DNA from: Prochlorococcus sp. AG-363-C20
Lineage (GTDB): Bacteria; Cyanobacteriota; Cyanobacteriia; PCC-6307; Cyanobiaceae
Assembly (NCBI GenBank): GCA_003280295.1
Contig: QCFI01000007.1
Coordinates: 1 to 64,000 of the forward strand
Direction: 5' to 3'
DNA: 64,000 nucleotides
The position numbers were made by a program, and so were the translations under genes. Positions 24,077-34,198 of this stretch are shown here, piece after piece. The notes beneath the pieces are model-generated. The model was not told the DNA's origin and did not search any database. It was given only the letters and a program-made list of their open reading frames with translations. Each line of letters begins with the position of its first letter. The stretch's first letter is position 1.

Positions 24077-26854
24077 ATGAGTTCAAGGGCGAACGTTACG
24101 ACTGCTAAAGATGTCGTTAATGTTGAGTTGGATCCTGAAGCGATCTTTCCTTTTTTACTGGACGATTTTCAACTGGAAGCTATTGATGCTTTAAATCATG
24201 GGTATTCAGTTGTTGTAGGTGCTCCAACAGGTTCTGGTAAGACACTGGTAGGTGAGTATGCCATTTATCGAGCTATTGCACATAAACAAAAGGTTTTTTA
24301 TACAACACCTTTGAAAGCGCTCTCAAATCAGAAGCTGAGAGATTTTCAAAAGCAGTTCGGTCCAGAACAAGTTGGATTAATGACAGGAGACCTGAGTGTA
24401 AATAGAGAAGCTTCAATCGTTGTTATGACTACTGAAATCTTCCGAAACATGCTTTATGCGGAGGTTGATGAGCATGATGATCCTTTAGCTCAAGTGGAGG
24501 CAGTAGTTTTAGATGAGTGTCATTACATGAACGATTCTCAACGAGGTACGGTTTGGGAAGAATCAATTATTCATTGCCCTTCATCAGTGCAAATTGTGGC
24601 TCTGTCTGCAACTGTTGCTAATGCTGGACAGCTCACTGAATGGATCCAACGAGTACATGGTCCCACTCATTTAGTGAATAGTGATTTCCGTCCAGTTCCA
24701 CTTAATTATTATTTTTGTAGTGCAAAGGGTATGCACCCTTTGTTGAATGATCAGGGGAAAGGCTTACATCCGAATTGCAAAGTTTGGCGAGCTCCAAAGG
24801 GTCATAAACGAAAGGGTCGACCTTCTAAACCTCTGCAGCCAGAGTCTCCTCATATTCGCTTTGTCATTTCTCAGATGGCAGATCGCGATATGCTTCCTAC
24901 TATTTATTTTATTTTCAGCCGTCGTGGTTGTGATAAAGCTGTAAGGGATCTAGGTCCTCTGTGTTTAGTTACATCTCAAGAACAGGAGTTGATTCGAAAT
25001 TGTCTATTGAAATATGAGGAAAAGAATGCGGAAGCTGTTCGTGATGCAATACATGTTGATGCTTTGATGCGGGGTATTGCAGCCCATCACGCAGGAGTGT
25101 TACCTGCTTGGAAGGAGCTAATTGAGGGTTTGTTTCAAGCCGGCCTAGTTAAGGTGGTTTTTGCTACAGAGACTTTGGCGGCTGGTATCAATATGCCTGC
25201 TAGAAGTACCGTGATTTCGACATTGTCTAAGCGGACTGAGCGTGGACATAGGCCACTTATGGGTAGCGAGTTTCTGCAAATGGCAGGAAGAGCAGGGCGT
25301 AGAGGTCTTGATACTCAGGGTTTTGTGGTTACCGTTCAGAGTCGTTTTGAAGGGGTCAGAGAAGCTGGCAAATTAGCCACAAGCTCAGCTGACCCTTTGA
25401 TGAGCCAATTCACTCCTAGTTATGGAATGGTTCTGAACCTTTTGCAACGATATGAACTGGATAAGGCCAAACAGCTTATAGAACGTAGTTTTGGACATTA
25501 TTTGGCAAGTCTTGATTTGGTAGAAGAGGAAGATTTATTAGAACAACTGAAATTAAAATTAGTCAATCTGCAACAAGTTGTTGGGGATGTCTCTTGGGAT
25601 GACTTTGAAGATTATGAGAAGCGTCGAGGTCGCCTTAAAGAAGAAAGACGTTTATTGCGTATTCTTCAACAACAAGCTGCTGAAACTTTAGCTAATGAGC
25701 TCACCATGGCGTTGCAGTTTGCAAGTATTGGAACTTTGGTGAGTTTAAAAGCTCCTCAGCTTCATGGACGAATAACACCTGCAGTCATTGTCGACAAGTT
25801 AGAAGGTCCGGGACAGTTTCCTTTGTTGCTTTGTTTGACAGATCAAAATATTTGGCTGTTAGTGTCTTGTCAGTCAGTAGTTAGTTTGCATGCTGAGCTG
25901 AGTTGCATGGAAATAAACAATATCAATAAGCCTGAGCTCAAGCGAATGGGTGGACTACAACATGGTGATAAGCAAAGTGGAAGTTTGGCTATTGCTATTA
26001 CACACATCGCAAAACGTCATTCAATGGAAATCCCTCAGTATGATCTTGCCGCTGAAGTTTTAGCTCAAGTTGAACGAGTCAAGGCATTCGAAAAAGATTT
26101 GGAACAACAGTCAGTGCATCGTTGGGGTGATCGTAAAAAGCTTAAGAAACATCGACGACGAATGGAGGAGTTGGAGTTAGAGATTAGAGAGCGCCAACAG
26201 TTATTTCATCATCGTGCAAACCGTCATTGGGAAACTTTTTTAGCTTTAATAGAAGTTTTAAGATATTTTGGTTGCCTTGAAAACCTTGTACCTACTGAGA
26301 TAGGTAGAACGGTTGCTGCTTTGCGTGGCGATAATGAACTTTGGCTAGGGCTAGCATTAATGAGTGGTCATTTAGATGAGTTAGAACCTCCGGATTTGGC
26401 CGCGGTATTCGAGGCGATTGCTTTAGAAGTAAATCGTCCTGATCTTTGGAGTAACTATTCTGCTCCTCCTAAGGGAGAAGAAGCATTAAATAATCTTTCA
26501 GGAATTCGCCGAGAGTTATTACGTGCTCAAGATCGATTCAAAATTGATATTCCAGTTTGGTGGGAATTGGATCTGATGGGGCTTGTAGAAGCTTGGGCAC
26601 GTGGAACATCCTGGAGTGAATTAATTTTGAACACCTCCTTAGATGAAGGAGATGTAGTACGAATAATGAGAAGAACAGTTGACCTTCTTTCACAAGTTCC
26701 CTATTGCGAAGCAATCAGTGAAAAATTGAGAATTAATGCACGCTTAGCTTTGAAAAGAATCAATCGCTTCCCAATTTGTGAAGCAGAGGATCTTATAGAG
26801 GCTTCTTTATCTCCTGAGGAGTCATTGAACCCTTCTACTGAAAGAGTGGTTTGA
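24077..26854 (+). CDS. Ski2/Mtr4-like DEAD/DEAH-box RNA helicase
   Basis: A 925-residue superfamily 2 helicase. Walker A is GAPTGSGKT (about 48-56), motif II is DECH near 145-148, motif III SAT near 176 and motif VI QMAGRAGRRGLD near 401-412. The C-terminal region matches the DSHCT domain of Ski2/Mtr4-type RNA helicases. In cyanobacteria these are thought to act in RNA turnover or antisense RNA processing, by analogy with the exosome helicases. ATG at 24077 is preferred over the TTG codon before it. Its stop abuts the fumC stop with no gap, tail to tail. Confidence 0.93.
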   Translation: MSSRANVTTAKDVVNVELDPEAIFPFLLDDFQLEAIDALNHGYSVVVGAPTGSGKTLVGEYAIYRAIAHKQKVFYTTPLKALSNQKLRDFQKQFGPEQVGLMTGDLSVNREASIVVMTTEIFRNMLYAEVDEHDDPLAQVEAVVLDECHYMNDSQRGTVWEESIIHCPSSVQIVALSATVANAGQLTEWIQRVHGPTHLVNSDFRPVPLNYYFCSAKGMHPLLNDQGKGLHPNCKVWRAPKGHKRKGRPSKPLQPESPHIRFVISQMADRDMLPTIYFIFSRRGCDKAVRDLGPLCLVTSQEQELIRNCLLKYEEKNAEAVRDAIHVDALMRGIAAHHAGVLPAWKELIEGLFQAGLVKVVFATETLAAGINMPARSTVISTLSKRTERGHRPLMGSEFLQMAGRAGRRGLDTQGFVVTVQSRFEGVREAGKLATSSADPLMSQFTPSYGMVLNLLQRYELDKAKQLIERSFGHYLASLDLVEEEDLLEQLKLKLVNLQQVVGDVSWDDFEDYEKRRGRLKEERRLLRILQQQAAETLANELTMALQFASIGTLVSLKAPQLHGRITPAVIVDKLEGPGQFPLLLCLTDQNIWLLVSCQSVVSLHAELSCMEINNINKPELKRMGGLQHGDKQSGSLAIAITHIAKRHSMEIPQYDLAAEVLAQVERVKAFEKDLEQQSVHRWGDRKKLKKHRRRMEELELEIRERQQLFHHRANRHWETFLALIEVLRYFGCLENLVPTEIGRTVAALRGDNELWLGLALMSGHLDELEPPDLAAVFEAIALEVNRPDLWSNYSAPPKGEEALNNLSGIRRELLRAQDRFKIDIPVWWELDLMGLVEAWARGTSWSELILNTSLDEGDVVRIMRRTVDLLSQVPYCEAISEKLRINARLALKRINRFPICEAEDLIEASLSPEESLNPSTERVV

Positions 26855-28249
26855 TTACGTAGGGGTTAGCATAGAATTTGGATTGATAATACGATCAAAG
26901 TCGACTTCACTTATGTAGCCAAGCTCTAAAGCAGCTTGTCGAAGACTAATTTTTTGCTTGTTGGCAAGTTGGGCGATTTCACTTGCTTTTTTGTATCCGA
27001 TTGAGGGAGTTAAGGCGGTAACCAACATGAGTGATTGGTCTAAGTACTCTTGGATTTTTTCTTGGTTTGGTTTTATTCCTTCTAGCATTGATGTTCTGCA
27101 ACTCCTTGAGGCGTCATGAAGTAATTCAATGCTATGTAAAAGATTGAATCCAATTAATGGCTTATAGGCATTCATCTGCAGGTGTCCACCACTGCCCGCC
27201 ATGGCCACGGCCAAATCTAATCCCATTATTTGCGTACAAACCATCGCCATTGCTTCGCATTGTGTTGGATTAACTTTGCCGGGCATTATCGAGCTGCCTG
27301 GCTCATTTTCAGGTAATTTTAGTTCTCCTAGACCTGCTCTTGGTCCAGAAGATAACAGGCGAAGATCATTAACAATTTTTAGAAGAGATACGGCTAATAG
27401 TTTTAGTTGAGACATTGTATTCACTAATCCATCATGGCTAGCCATGATGGCGAATTTGTTGTCTGCGACCTTGAAAGGAAGCCTAGTTAATTCTGAAATT
27501 TCTGCGACAATTTCAACGTCAAAGTTGGTTGGTGAATTCAAACCTGTTCCTATTGCAGTACCTCCTAATGGAAGTGGGTAGAGTTCTTTTAATGATTCCT
27601 CTATACGTTTATAGGCAGTTGAAACTTGTTCTTGCCAAGCAGAAGCTTCTTGACCAAGAGTGATTGGGACAGCATCTTGCAGATGAGTTCTGCCAATTTT
27701 GACTATTTCTTTCCAATCATTGCTTTTTTGAGAAAAGATTTCAATTAAGATTGCTAACTCAGGTAGTAGTTTCTTGGTGATTCCTTCCACAGCAGCTATA
27801 TGGATTGCAGCAGGGAAAGTGTCGTTAGTAGACTGTGATCTATTTACATGATCATTTGGGTGAAGAGGCTTGTAACTTCCTAAGGGCTCGCCACTTATTT
27901 TGGATGCGATATTGCTAATTACTTCGTTGACATTCATGTTCGTTTGTGTGCCACTACCGGTTTGCCAAACTTTTAATGGGAACTGGTCGTTATGCAGTCC
28001 TTGTGATATTTCATTTGCCGCATTGATGATTAAATCTCGCTTTTTTTTATCAAGTACTTTTAGGCGATTATTAACCGTCGCAGCAGCTTTTTTGATTTTA
28101 GCTAATGCATAGATTAGCTCGATTGGAATGCGGTCTTCGCTAATGCAGAAGTTTAAGAGAGACCGTTGAGTTTGGGAGCCCCAAAGCGCCTTTGAAGGGA
28201 CCTCAACGACACCTAGGCTGTCATGTTCTATTCGATAATGTTCAGACAT
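26855..28249 (-). CDS. fumC: Fumarate hydratase class II
   Basis: A 464-residue homotetrameric fumarase that interconverts fumarate and malate. The superfamily signature GSSIMPGKVNPTQCEA lies near residues 315-330, and the catalytic-site segments TGSGTQTNMNVNEV near 97-110 and HPNDHVNRSQSTND near 129-142 are intact. Fumarase fits the incomplete TCA pathway of Prochlorococcus. It is followed upstream on the same strand by purB, another member of the fumarase/aspartase superfamily, with 155 bases between. Initiation is at a clear ATG. Confidence 0.97.
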   Translation of the reverse strand: MSEHYRIEHDSLGVVEVPSKALWGSQTQRSLLNFCISEDRIPIELIYALAKIKKAAATVNNRLKVLDKKKRDLIINAANEISQGLHNDQFPLKVWQTGSGTQTNMNVNEVISNIASKISGEPLGSYKPLHPNDHVNRSQSTNDTFPAAIHIAAVEGITKKLLPELAILIEIFSQKSNDWKEIVKIGRTHLQDAVPITLGQEASAWQEQVSTAYKRIEESLKELYPLPLGGTAIGTGLNSPTNFDVEIVAEISELTRLPFKVADNKFAIMASHDGLVNTMSQLKLLAVSLLKIVNDLRLLSSGPRAGLGELKLPENEPGSSIMPGKVNPTQCEAMAMVCTQIMGLDLAVAMAGSGGHLQMNAYKPLIGFNLLHSIELLHDASRSCRTSMLEGIKPNQEKIQEYLDQSLMLVTALTPSIGYKKASEIAQLANKQKISLRQAALELGYISEVDFDRIINPNSMLTPT

Positions 28250-28340
28250 CTATTCTTTGATGTGGGTAGAAGTAGTTTGAATTAAGTTTTTGAAAAATTT
28301 CAGAAGACTAAAGGGACTTGATAGCTCTCTAGCGGATGGG

Positions 28341-28362
28341 AATTAATCTTTCAAGATTAATT
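28341..28362. repeat. Perfect inverted repeat between purB and fumC
   Basis: AATTAATCTT at 28341-28350 is followed by TC and then AAGATTAATT at 28353-28362. As RNA this gives a nine-bp stem with a TTCA or TGAA tetraloop. It is 43 bases downstream of the purB stop and 92 bases upstream of the fumC start on the minus strand. No T-tract follows on either strand, so it is a processing or stabilising hairpin, or a binding site, rather than a clear terminator. Confidence 0.45.
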
Positions 28363-28404
28363 ACTCAAAAATCAAGCAAAGTTTGGCCTCTCATTAATGG
28401 CTTT

Positions 28405-29700
28405 TTAGATCTCAAGACGGTCCCAGATCACATCTAGATTTGATTGATGTATCTCTGTGTTGAAACAATTAATCAGCTGATTAGACGTTAGTTTTTCCAT
28501 GACTTTTTGGTCTGATTCAAGATTCCTTTTGAAATCTCCTCCATCTTGATTCCATGCTAAGTGTGCATTTTTCTGAACAACTCTGTAGGCTTCTTCTCTA
28601 CTCATGCCATTTTCAACAAGGGCTAACAAAACCCTTTGACTAAAGACAACACCTCCATAAATATTCATGTTGCGGAGCATATTTTTGGGATATATCCCCA
28701 GGCCTTTGATTATTTCAGTCATTTCCCTCAACATGAAATGGAGAGTTACTGAGCAATCTGGCAGCATCATTCTTTCTATTGAGCTGTGGCTTATATCCCT
28801 TTCGTGCCAGAGGGCCATATTCTCTAGCGCTGCGACTACATAACTGCGCAGTACCCTTGCCAGCCCGCTTATTCGCTCACTGCGAATGGGATTGCGTTTG
28901 TGAGGCATAGCTGAACTACCTTTTTGGCCTTTTGCAAAGCTTTCTTCAACTTCGAGAACATCAGTTCTCTGTAGGTTCCTAATTTCTGTAGCGAAGCGAT
29001 CTAAAGAAGTGCCAATCAGCGCAAGTGTTTGAATGTAATCAGCATGTCTATCTCGAGAAATTACTTGTGTACTAGCAGTATCAGGAGTGAGGTTAAGTTT
29101 TTTGCAAGTTAGTTTTTCGACTTCAGGGTCTGTATTTGCATAAGTCCCCATGGCTCCACTGATTTGCCCTACAGAAATATCAGTTCCTAATCGCTTTAAT
29201 CGATCGCTATTTCTATTTGTCTCTGCTAACCAGCCAGCCAATTTAAAGCCAAAAGTAATCGGCTCACCGTGGATTGCATGTGAGCGTCCAATCATGACAG
29301 TTCCCTTATGGGCTTTAGCTTGAAATCGGATTACATCTTCCAGGCTTTGTATTTCTTTTTGAAGCAGCTTTACTGAAGCTTTTAATTGCAAGGCGAGTCC
29401 AGTATCAAGCACGTCGCTACTGGTCATCCCAACGTGAATAAATCGTCCGGCATCACCTACATTTTCATTGATATTTGTGAGGAATGCAATGACGTCATGT
29501 CTGACTTCGGATTCGATTTCGAGGATTCGTTCAGGGTCGAAGGCGGCTTTTTGGCGAATTTCTCGCATTGCATTCTTGGGAATCTTGCCAAGCTCGTAGT
29601 TTGCTTCGCAAGCAGCTATTTCGACATCTAACCAACTTTGAAATTTGGCTTTGTCGGTCCAAAGATTGCCCATTTCGGGCAGTGTGTATCGTTCGATCAA
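28405..29700 (-). CDS. purB: Adenylosuccinate lyase
   Basis: A 431-residue lyase that acts twice in purine synthesis, releasing fumarate from SAICAR and from adenylosuccinate. The superfamily signature SSAMPHKRNPIRSE is near residues 267-280, TSSDVLDTGLALQL near 93-106 and GRSHAIHGEPITFG near 139-152. The start is a TTG giving MIERYTLPEMG, which is the family N-terminus, so the unusual codon is well supported. Fumarate produced here is used by FumC, encoded next on the strand. Confidence 0.97.
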   Translation of the reverse strand: MIERYTLPEMGNLWTDKAKFQSWLDVEIAACEANYELGKIPKNAMREIRQKAAFDPERILEIESEVRHDVIAFLTNINENVGDAGRFIHVGMTSSDVLDTGLALQLKASVKLLQKEIQSLEDVIRFQAKAHKGTVMIGRSHAIHGEPITFGFKLAGWLAETNRNSDRLKRLGTDISVGQISGAMGTYANTDPEVEKLTCKKLNLTPDTASTQVISRDRHADYIQTLALIGTSLDRFATEIRNLQRTDVLEVEESFAKGQKGSSAMPHKRNPIRSERISGLARVLRSYVVAALENMALWHERDISHSSIERMMLPDCSVTLHFMLREMTEIIKGLGIYPKNMLRNMNIYGGVVFSQRVLLALVENGMSREEAYRVVQKNAHLAWNQDGGDFKRNLESDQKVMEKLTSNQLINCFNTEIHQSNLDVIWDRLEI

Positions 29701-29744
29701 CGTATCGTAAATTTGCTAGAAGCTTTGAACTTAAGTCCTTGAGC

Positions 29745-30041
29745 TCATGCTGACTTCAGTCGACGATGCTCAACTTCCCAATGAATGTGTCTTCCCCAGG
29801 ACTGTTGCCTAACCCAACAACGTCCTCCTTTGCAATTAATTACTTGGAATGGGGGTAGGTCTTTAGGTTGATTTTCAAGTGTTACAAAGCTTCCTGGTCG
29901 AAGTAGTTCAAGCACAGTAGCTCTTTTAAAGCCTGACACCAGATGAATACGCTTGCATCTGCTGTAAGTGCTTTTTGGGGCTGACGTTAGGAATTTGTCA
30001 GACACTTCCTTTGAGAGCTGATCGGTAGATCCTCTCCACAA
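29745..30041 (-). CDS. Conserved-type hypothetical protein, 98 aa
   Basis: I do not recognise a domain with confidence. It is a 98-residue basic protein with no signal peptide or membrane helix. The C-terminal part (GSFVTLENQPKDLPPFQVINCKGGRCWVRQQSW) looks like a small beta-rich fold with a repeated Cys and Trp pattern. The frame starts at TTG; a GTG at 30005 would give an 86-residue form. It lies 44 bases upstream of purB on the same strand and so may be cotranscribed. Coding status is supported by the full use of the space between purB and tlyA. Confidence 0.6.
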   Translation of the reverse strand: MWRGSTDQLSKEVSDKFLTSAPKSTYSRCKRIHLVSGFKRATVLELLRPGSFVTLENQPKDLPPFQVINCKGGRCWVRQQSWGRHIHWEVEHRRLKSA

Positions 30042-30103
30042 ATTTGTCTAATTGGGTAACTTCTGCTGTTTTTATTCCGTTTCCTGTCTGCTTTTATTAC
30101 TAA

Positions 30104-31266
<1,163 letters not shown>

Positions 31267-31287
31267 TTAAAAGACTAATTAACTTTT

Positions 31288-31515
31288 TTAGAATTTCCCT
31301 GAAATTGATAGAGCTGGGAGGCGATTAATGCTTAAGCCTGCTTCTTTTGCATCATTTGAAAGCGCTTTAGCATCTTCAAGAGGAAGTCTGACCTGTTTTG
31401 AGGCTATTGCTTCCCAATGAATATCCTCAAAATGAGTTTGTAGCCAAAGCATTCCTAGGATGGTTTCGGGTCTTAGATGTGTTCCTTCCTCTGTATCGAT
31501 CAACCAAATATCCAT
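31288..31515 (-). CDS. Small conserved-type protein upstream of glnB, 75 aa
   Basis: A 75-residue protein beginning MDIWLIDTEEGTHLRPETILGMLWLQTHFEDIHWEA, with no membrane helix. I recognise the general look of a picocyanobacterial protein family but no named domain. It has a clean ATG and lies 39 bases before the PII start on the same strand, so the two are probably cotranscribed. Whether it relates to nitrogen signalling is unknown. No paralog is seen in the window. Confidence 0.7.
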   Translation of the reverse strand: MDIWLIDTEEGTHLRPETILGMLWLQTHFEDIHWEAIASKQVRLPLEDAKALSNDAKEAGLSINRLPALSISGKF

Positions 31516-31722
31516 AAAAAGAGATTTGCTAAGTACTATTAGGGGGTATAAAGCTGCATGAATTTGTCATTGTTGCTACGGATTTAGCTTTTGAGTATCC
31601 ATTAGACATTTTCATGGTGAGCTTGAAAAGGATTTCTTTTCATATTTGTTTTGGCTTAGCTCAACTCAACTGAAATCTTTGTTTTCATTAATAAGCTCTA
31701 AAACAATTGATCAATTTTCCTA

Positions 31723-31733
31723 AGAGGGGAGGT
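31723..31733 (+). promoter_or_regulatory. Strong Shine-Dalgarno for queF
   Basis: AGAGGGGAGGT ends five bases before the GTG at 31739 and decides that start. It is one of the few strong Shine-Dalgarno sequences in the window. Confidence 0.75.
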
Positions 31734-31738
31734 CTTAA

Positions 31739-32146
31739 GTGAGTAACCATGACGCAAAAACAAAGACTCCATTTTATGGAGAACGTGCCATCGCTGAGGG
31801 AGAGCTAATTTGTTTTGAAAACCCTAATAAAAAGCGTCCTTACGAAATTTCTATAGAACTGCCTGAATTTACCTGTTTATGCCCTTTCTCTGGTTATCCA
31901 GATTTTGCCAGGCTTCGTTTGCTATATCAACCAGATCAAAAGGTTTTGGAATTAAAAGCAATTAAGCTTTATATAAATAGCTATCGCGATCGCAAAGTTT
32001 CTCATGAGCAGGTAGCCAATGAAATTATTGATGATTTGTTGGAAGCCTGTAGCCCTTTGTGGATGCAGTTAGAAGCTGATTTTAATCCTCGTGGCAATGT
32101 TCACACGGTCGTTCGTGTTGCCCATGGGAGCAGAAAAGCTTGTTAA
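31739..32146 (+). CDS. queF: NADPH-dependent 7-cyano-7-deazaguanine reductase
   Basis: A 135-residue unimodular QueF that reduces preQ0 to preQ1 in queuosine synthesis, belonging to the tunneling-fold superfamily. The catalytic Cys48 is in CPFSGYPDF with Asp55 nearby. The QueF signature is seen as [12 protein letters not shown] near residues 70-81. The start is GTG behind a strong Shine-Dalgarno. The gene stop touches the ccs1 stop on the other strand with no gap. I looked for a preQ1 riboswitch in the 223-base upstream spacer and saw none. Confidence 0.96.
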   Translation: MSNHDAKTKTPFYGERAIAEGELICFENPNKKRPYEISIELPEFTCLCPFSGYPDFARLRLLYQPDQKVLELKAIKLYINSYRDRKVSHEQVANEIIDDLLEACSPLWMQLEADFNPRGNVHTVVRVAHGSRKAC

Positions 32147-33433
32147 TTATTTGTTGAGAACAGCCTCTAGAAGATTAGGCATTTCGTTTGCTAAGCCAGG
32201 TAAGTTTCTATTACTCAACCCTCCAATATATAAAAGGTCCCTCCCATTATCTGAGACTGCCCATAATTGATTTGTGGTAATCATGCTTAGAAAACCACCT
32301 ATTAAGGTAATGGCAAAACCTGCATAGACAAGAGGAACTCCAGGATCACGTTTAAGTAATAGACCACTTGCCGGTAACACCTCGATTACACGTAAAGGCA
32401 TCCCTTTTATTTCTTTTGCCTCTCCTCCTGGACTTAGTCCGGATATGAATTGGCCGTTTTCATCAAAAACCTGAACAGGACCAATTTCGGTTGAAGCACT
32501 AATCAGGACAGGATCTGTCCCATTTGGATTGGTTGGAAGTACTAGTCCCCATATTTGTTCACCTAACTGAGGAAAATTTTGTAAAGGAAGTTGCAGTTTA
32601 GGTCCTTTAGCGAGTTGAAGTGTAATGGCTGCCAGAGACCAGTCTGCTTGATAAATAGTTATACCCTTGAAACGTAAAGGATGATTCACACTGATTTGTT
32701 TGATTACGCCATGACTTTTTCCTGGTTCAATGAGTTCAATACTTGATTGAAACTGCTCAGGCCTTCCTGCGGGGTCTCTTTCGATCTCGAAGTTTTTTAG
32801 CGTAAGAGTTAATTGATTGAATCCTTCTCTATTAACAAGCTCAAATGATCTTCCAGGGGCGAGAAATCTTTCTACTCGTTGACCTTTGACAGCTCCCCAT
32901 GCCGCTCCAAACAAAAGAAACACCAGTCCTAGGTGTATAAGTGGAGGACCTATGCGTCCTATTGCTCCTTTCCTTGCAGCTATCCGGCTTGATTTCTTTT
33001 TAATTTGCCACCCTTTTTTTTTGAGTTGTTCTGCAAGATTATCTAGGCTTCCTTTTTTGGCTGGGATAGTTTCAGCTATTGCGAGTTTGCTTAATTGTTC
33101 GGGTTTTGTATAGTCAATCCAACGCAAGGCTGCTTGAAGAATTGGCCATTGTCTTCTCCAACTGCATATCATTAGTGACAATGCCAACCAACTAAGTAGG
33201 CCTAGAAACCAATCACTCGAATAAACATGATCTAATTGGAAAGCAATAAGAGTTTCTCCACTAAGGAATCCAAGTAAAGGGTGCTTTCCATAAATCTCTA
33301 TATATTTTTCAATAGATTCTCCTTGTGGAATTGCAGTTCCTATTGCGCTTGAAAACGCAATAATAAGTAGTAAGAAGATTGCAACTTTGAGGCTGGATAT
33401 CCAGGTAATTATTCTTCGTAAAATGAACATCAC
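32147..33433 (-). CDS. ccs1: Cytochrome c biogenesis protein Ccs1 (ResB-like)
   Basis: A 428-residue membrane protein of the system II cytochrome c maturation pathway. Three N-terminal hydrophobic segments (residues 12-32, about 70-88, about 165-183) and one near the C-terminus (about 368-386) surround a large lumenal domain. LKVAIFLLLIIAFSSAIGTAIPQG and the RIGPPLIHLGLVFLL segment match ResB. Ccs1 works with CcsA in heme delivery to apocytochromes such as cyt f. Its GTG/ATG start directly follows the ccdA stop. ccsA is not in this window. Confidence 0.95.
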   Translation of the reverse strand: MMFILRRIITWISSLKVAIFLLLIIAFSSAIGTAIPQGESIEKYIEIYGKHPLLGFLSGETLIAFQLDHVYSSDWFLGLLSWLALSLMICSWRRQWPILQAALRWIDYTKPEQLSKLAIAETIPAKKGSLDNLAEQLKKKGWQIKKKSSRIAARKGAIGRIGPPLIHLGLVFLLFGAAWGAVKGQRVERFLAPGRSFELVNREGFNQLTLTLKNFEIERDPAGRPEQFQSSIELIEPGKSHGVIKQISVNHPLRFKGITIYQADWSLAAITLQLAKGPKLQLPLQNFPQLGEQIWGLVLPTNPNGTDPVLISASTEIGPVQVFDENGQFISGLSPGGEAKEIKGMPLRVIEVLPASGLLLKRDPGVPLVYAGFAITLIGGFLSMITTNQLWAVSDNGRDLLYIGGLSNRNLPGLANEMPNLLEAVLNK

Positions 33434-34099
33434 TTAGCCCCAACGTGCCATAAGAGTTAACAGACCGGTTGTAAGCAATATGGTTCCACTTAATGGTGAG
33501 ATCCAATGCACGAATGGACGAAGTGCTAACAGATTAGGAATGCTTGCAGCAGCAGTTCCTGCAACAAAAAGCGGGAGTATTTGCCCAAACCCAAAAAATG
33601 TTAGTAATAAAATTCCTATTACAGGGTTTCCACTTTTAGCAATCCAGCCTAGTAAAACCGCTAAAACAGGCGTTGTGCATGGGGATGATGCAAACCCGAA
33701 TGCTAAACCTGCTGCAATTGGTGCTAATGGAGCAGGAACATTTCGCTCCCAAATTGTTGGATCTGGACCTTTTGGTAATGGAAATTTGACAACTCCTAAA
33801 AGATTTAGACCCATAATTACTGCTAAAAGACCTACTAATGTCGGTATTAAAAGAGGTATTTGACCATATATTTTCCCTAAGAAGCCGCTAATACAACCTA
33901 AAATGATTAGTGAGAGGACGATACCGCTACAGAAGTTAAAACTGCTCTTAATTGGGCCTTGACGATCTTTAAATCCCGCTAGAAAGGCAACTGTTATGGG
34001 TAGTAGAGATAAGGAACATGCTCCAAGACTTGTAAGCAGCCCACAAAAAAATACAATAAATAGTGTTAATGGACCTGGGTGAATAAGCCCCTGGCTCAA
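33434..34099 (-). CDS. ccdA: Thiol-disulfide transfer protein CcdA (DsbD-like)
   Basis: A 221-residue membrane protein with about six helices and a redox-active cysteine pair: Cys28 in GACSLSLLP and Cys141 in SSPCTTPVL. CcdA moves reducing equivalents across the membrane to keep apocytochrome c haem-binding thiols reduced, and so serves the same pathway as the adjoining ccs1. The start appears to be TTG (MSQGLIHPG). It lies between ftsW and ccs1 on the same strand, consistent with a transcription unit. Length is normal for CcdA. Confidence 0.95.
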   Translation of the reverse strand: MSQGLIHPGPLTLFIVFFCGLLTSLGACSLSLLPITVAFLAGFKDRQGPIKSSFNFCSGIVLSLIILGCISGFLGKIYGQIPLLIPTLVGLLAVIMGLNLLGVVKFPLPKGPDPTIWERNVPAPLAPIAAGLAFGFASSPCTTPVLAVLLGWIAKSGNPVIGILLLTFFGFGQILPLFVAGTAAASIPNLLALRPFVHWISPLSGTILLTTGLLTLMARWG

Positions 34100-34198
34100 C
34101 AGATGCTCACTATTGCGAGCTAGATCGGATAATGTCAGATCTAGAGAAGAAATTGGAGGAAATGGCAGTTTTTAATTAAATTAGGTTTTTAAAGATAT

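Noticed and set aside
31516-31738. Possible preQ1 riboswitch upstream of queF
   Set aside because: I looked for the preQ1-I hairpin with its A-rich tail and for a type II pattern and saw neither; only a strong Shine-Dalgarno is present.
31986-31993. HIP1 octamer GCGATCGC inside queF
   Set aside because: A single copy in 64 kb; Prochlorococcus lacks HIP1 enrichment, so it has no special meaning here.
33480-33863. Open frame of 127 codons opposite ccdA
   Set aside because: Pro/Asn/Gly-rich antisense of membrane helices; no independent evidence of coding.
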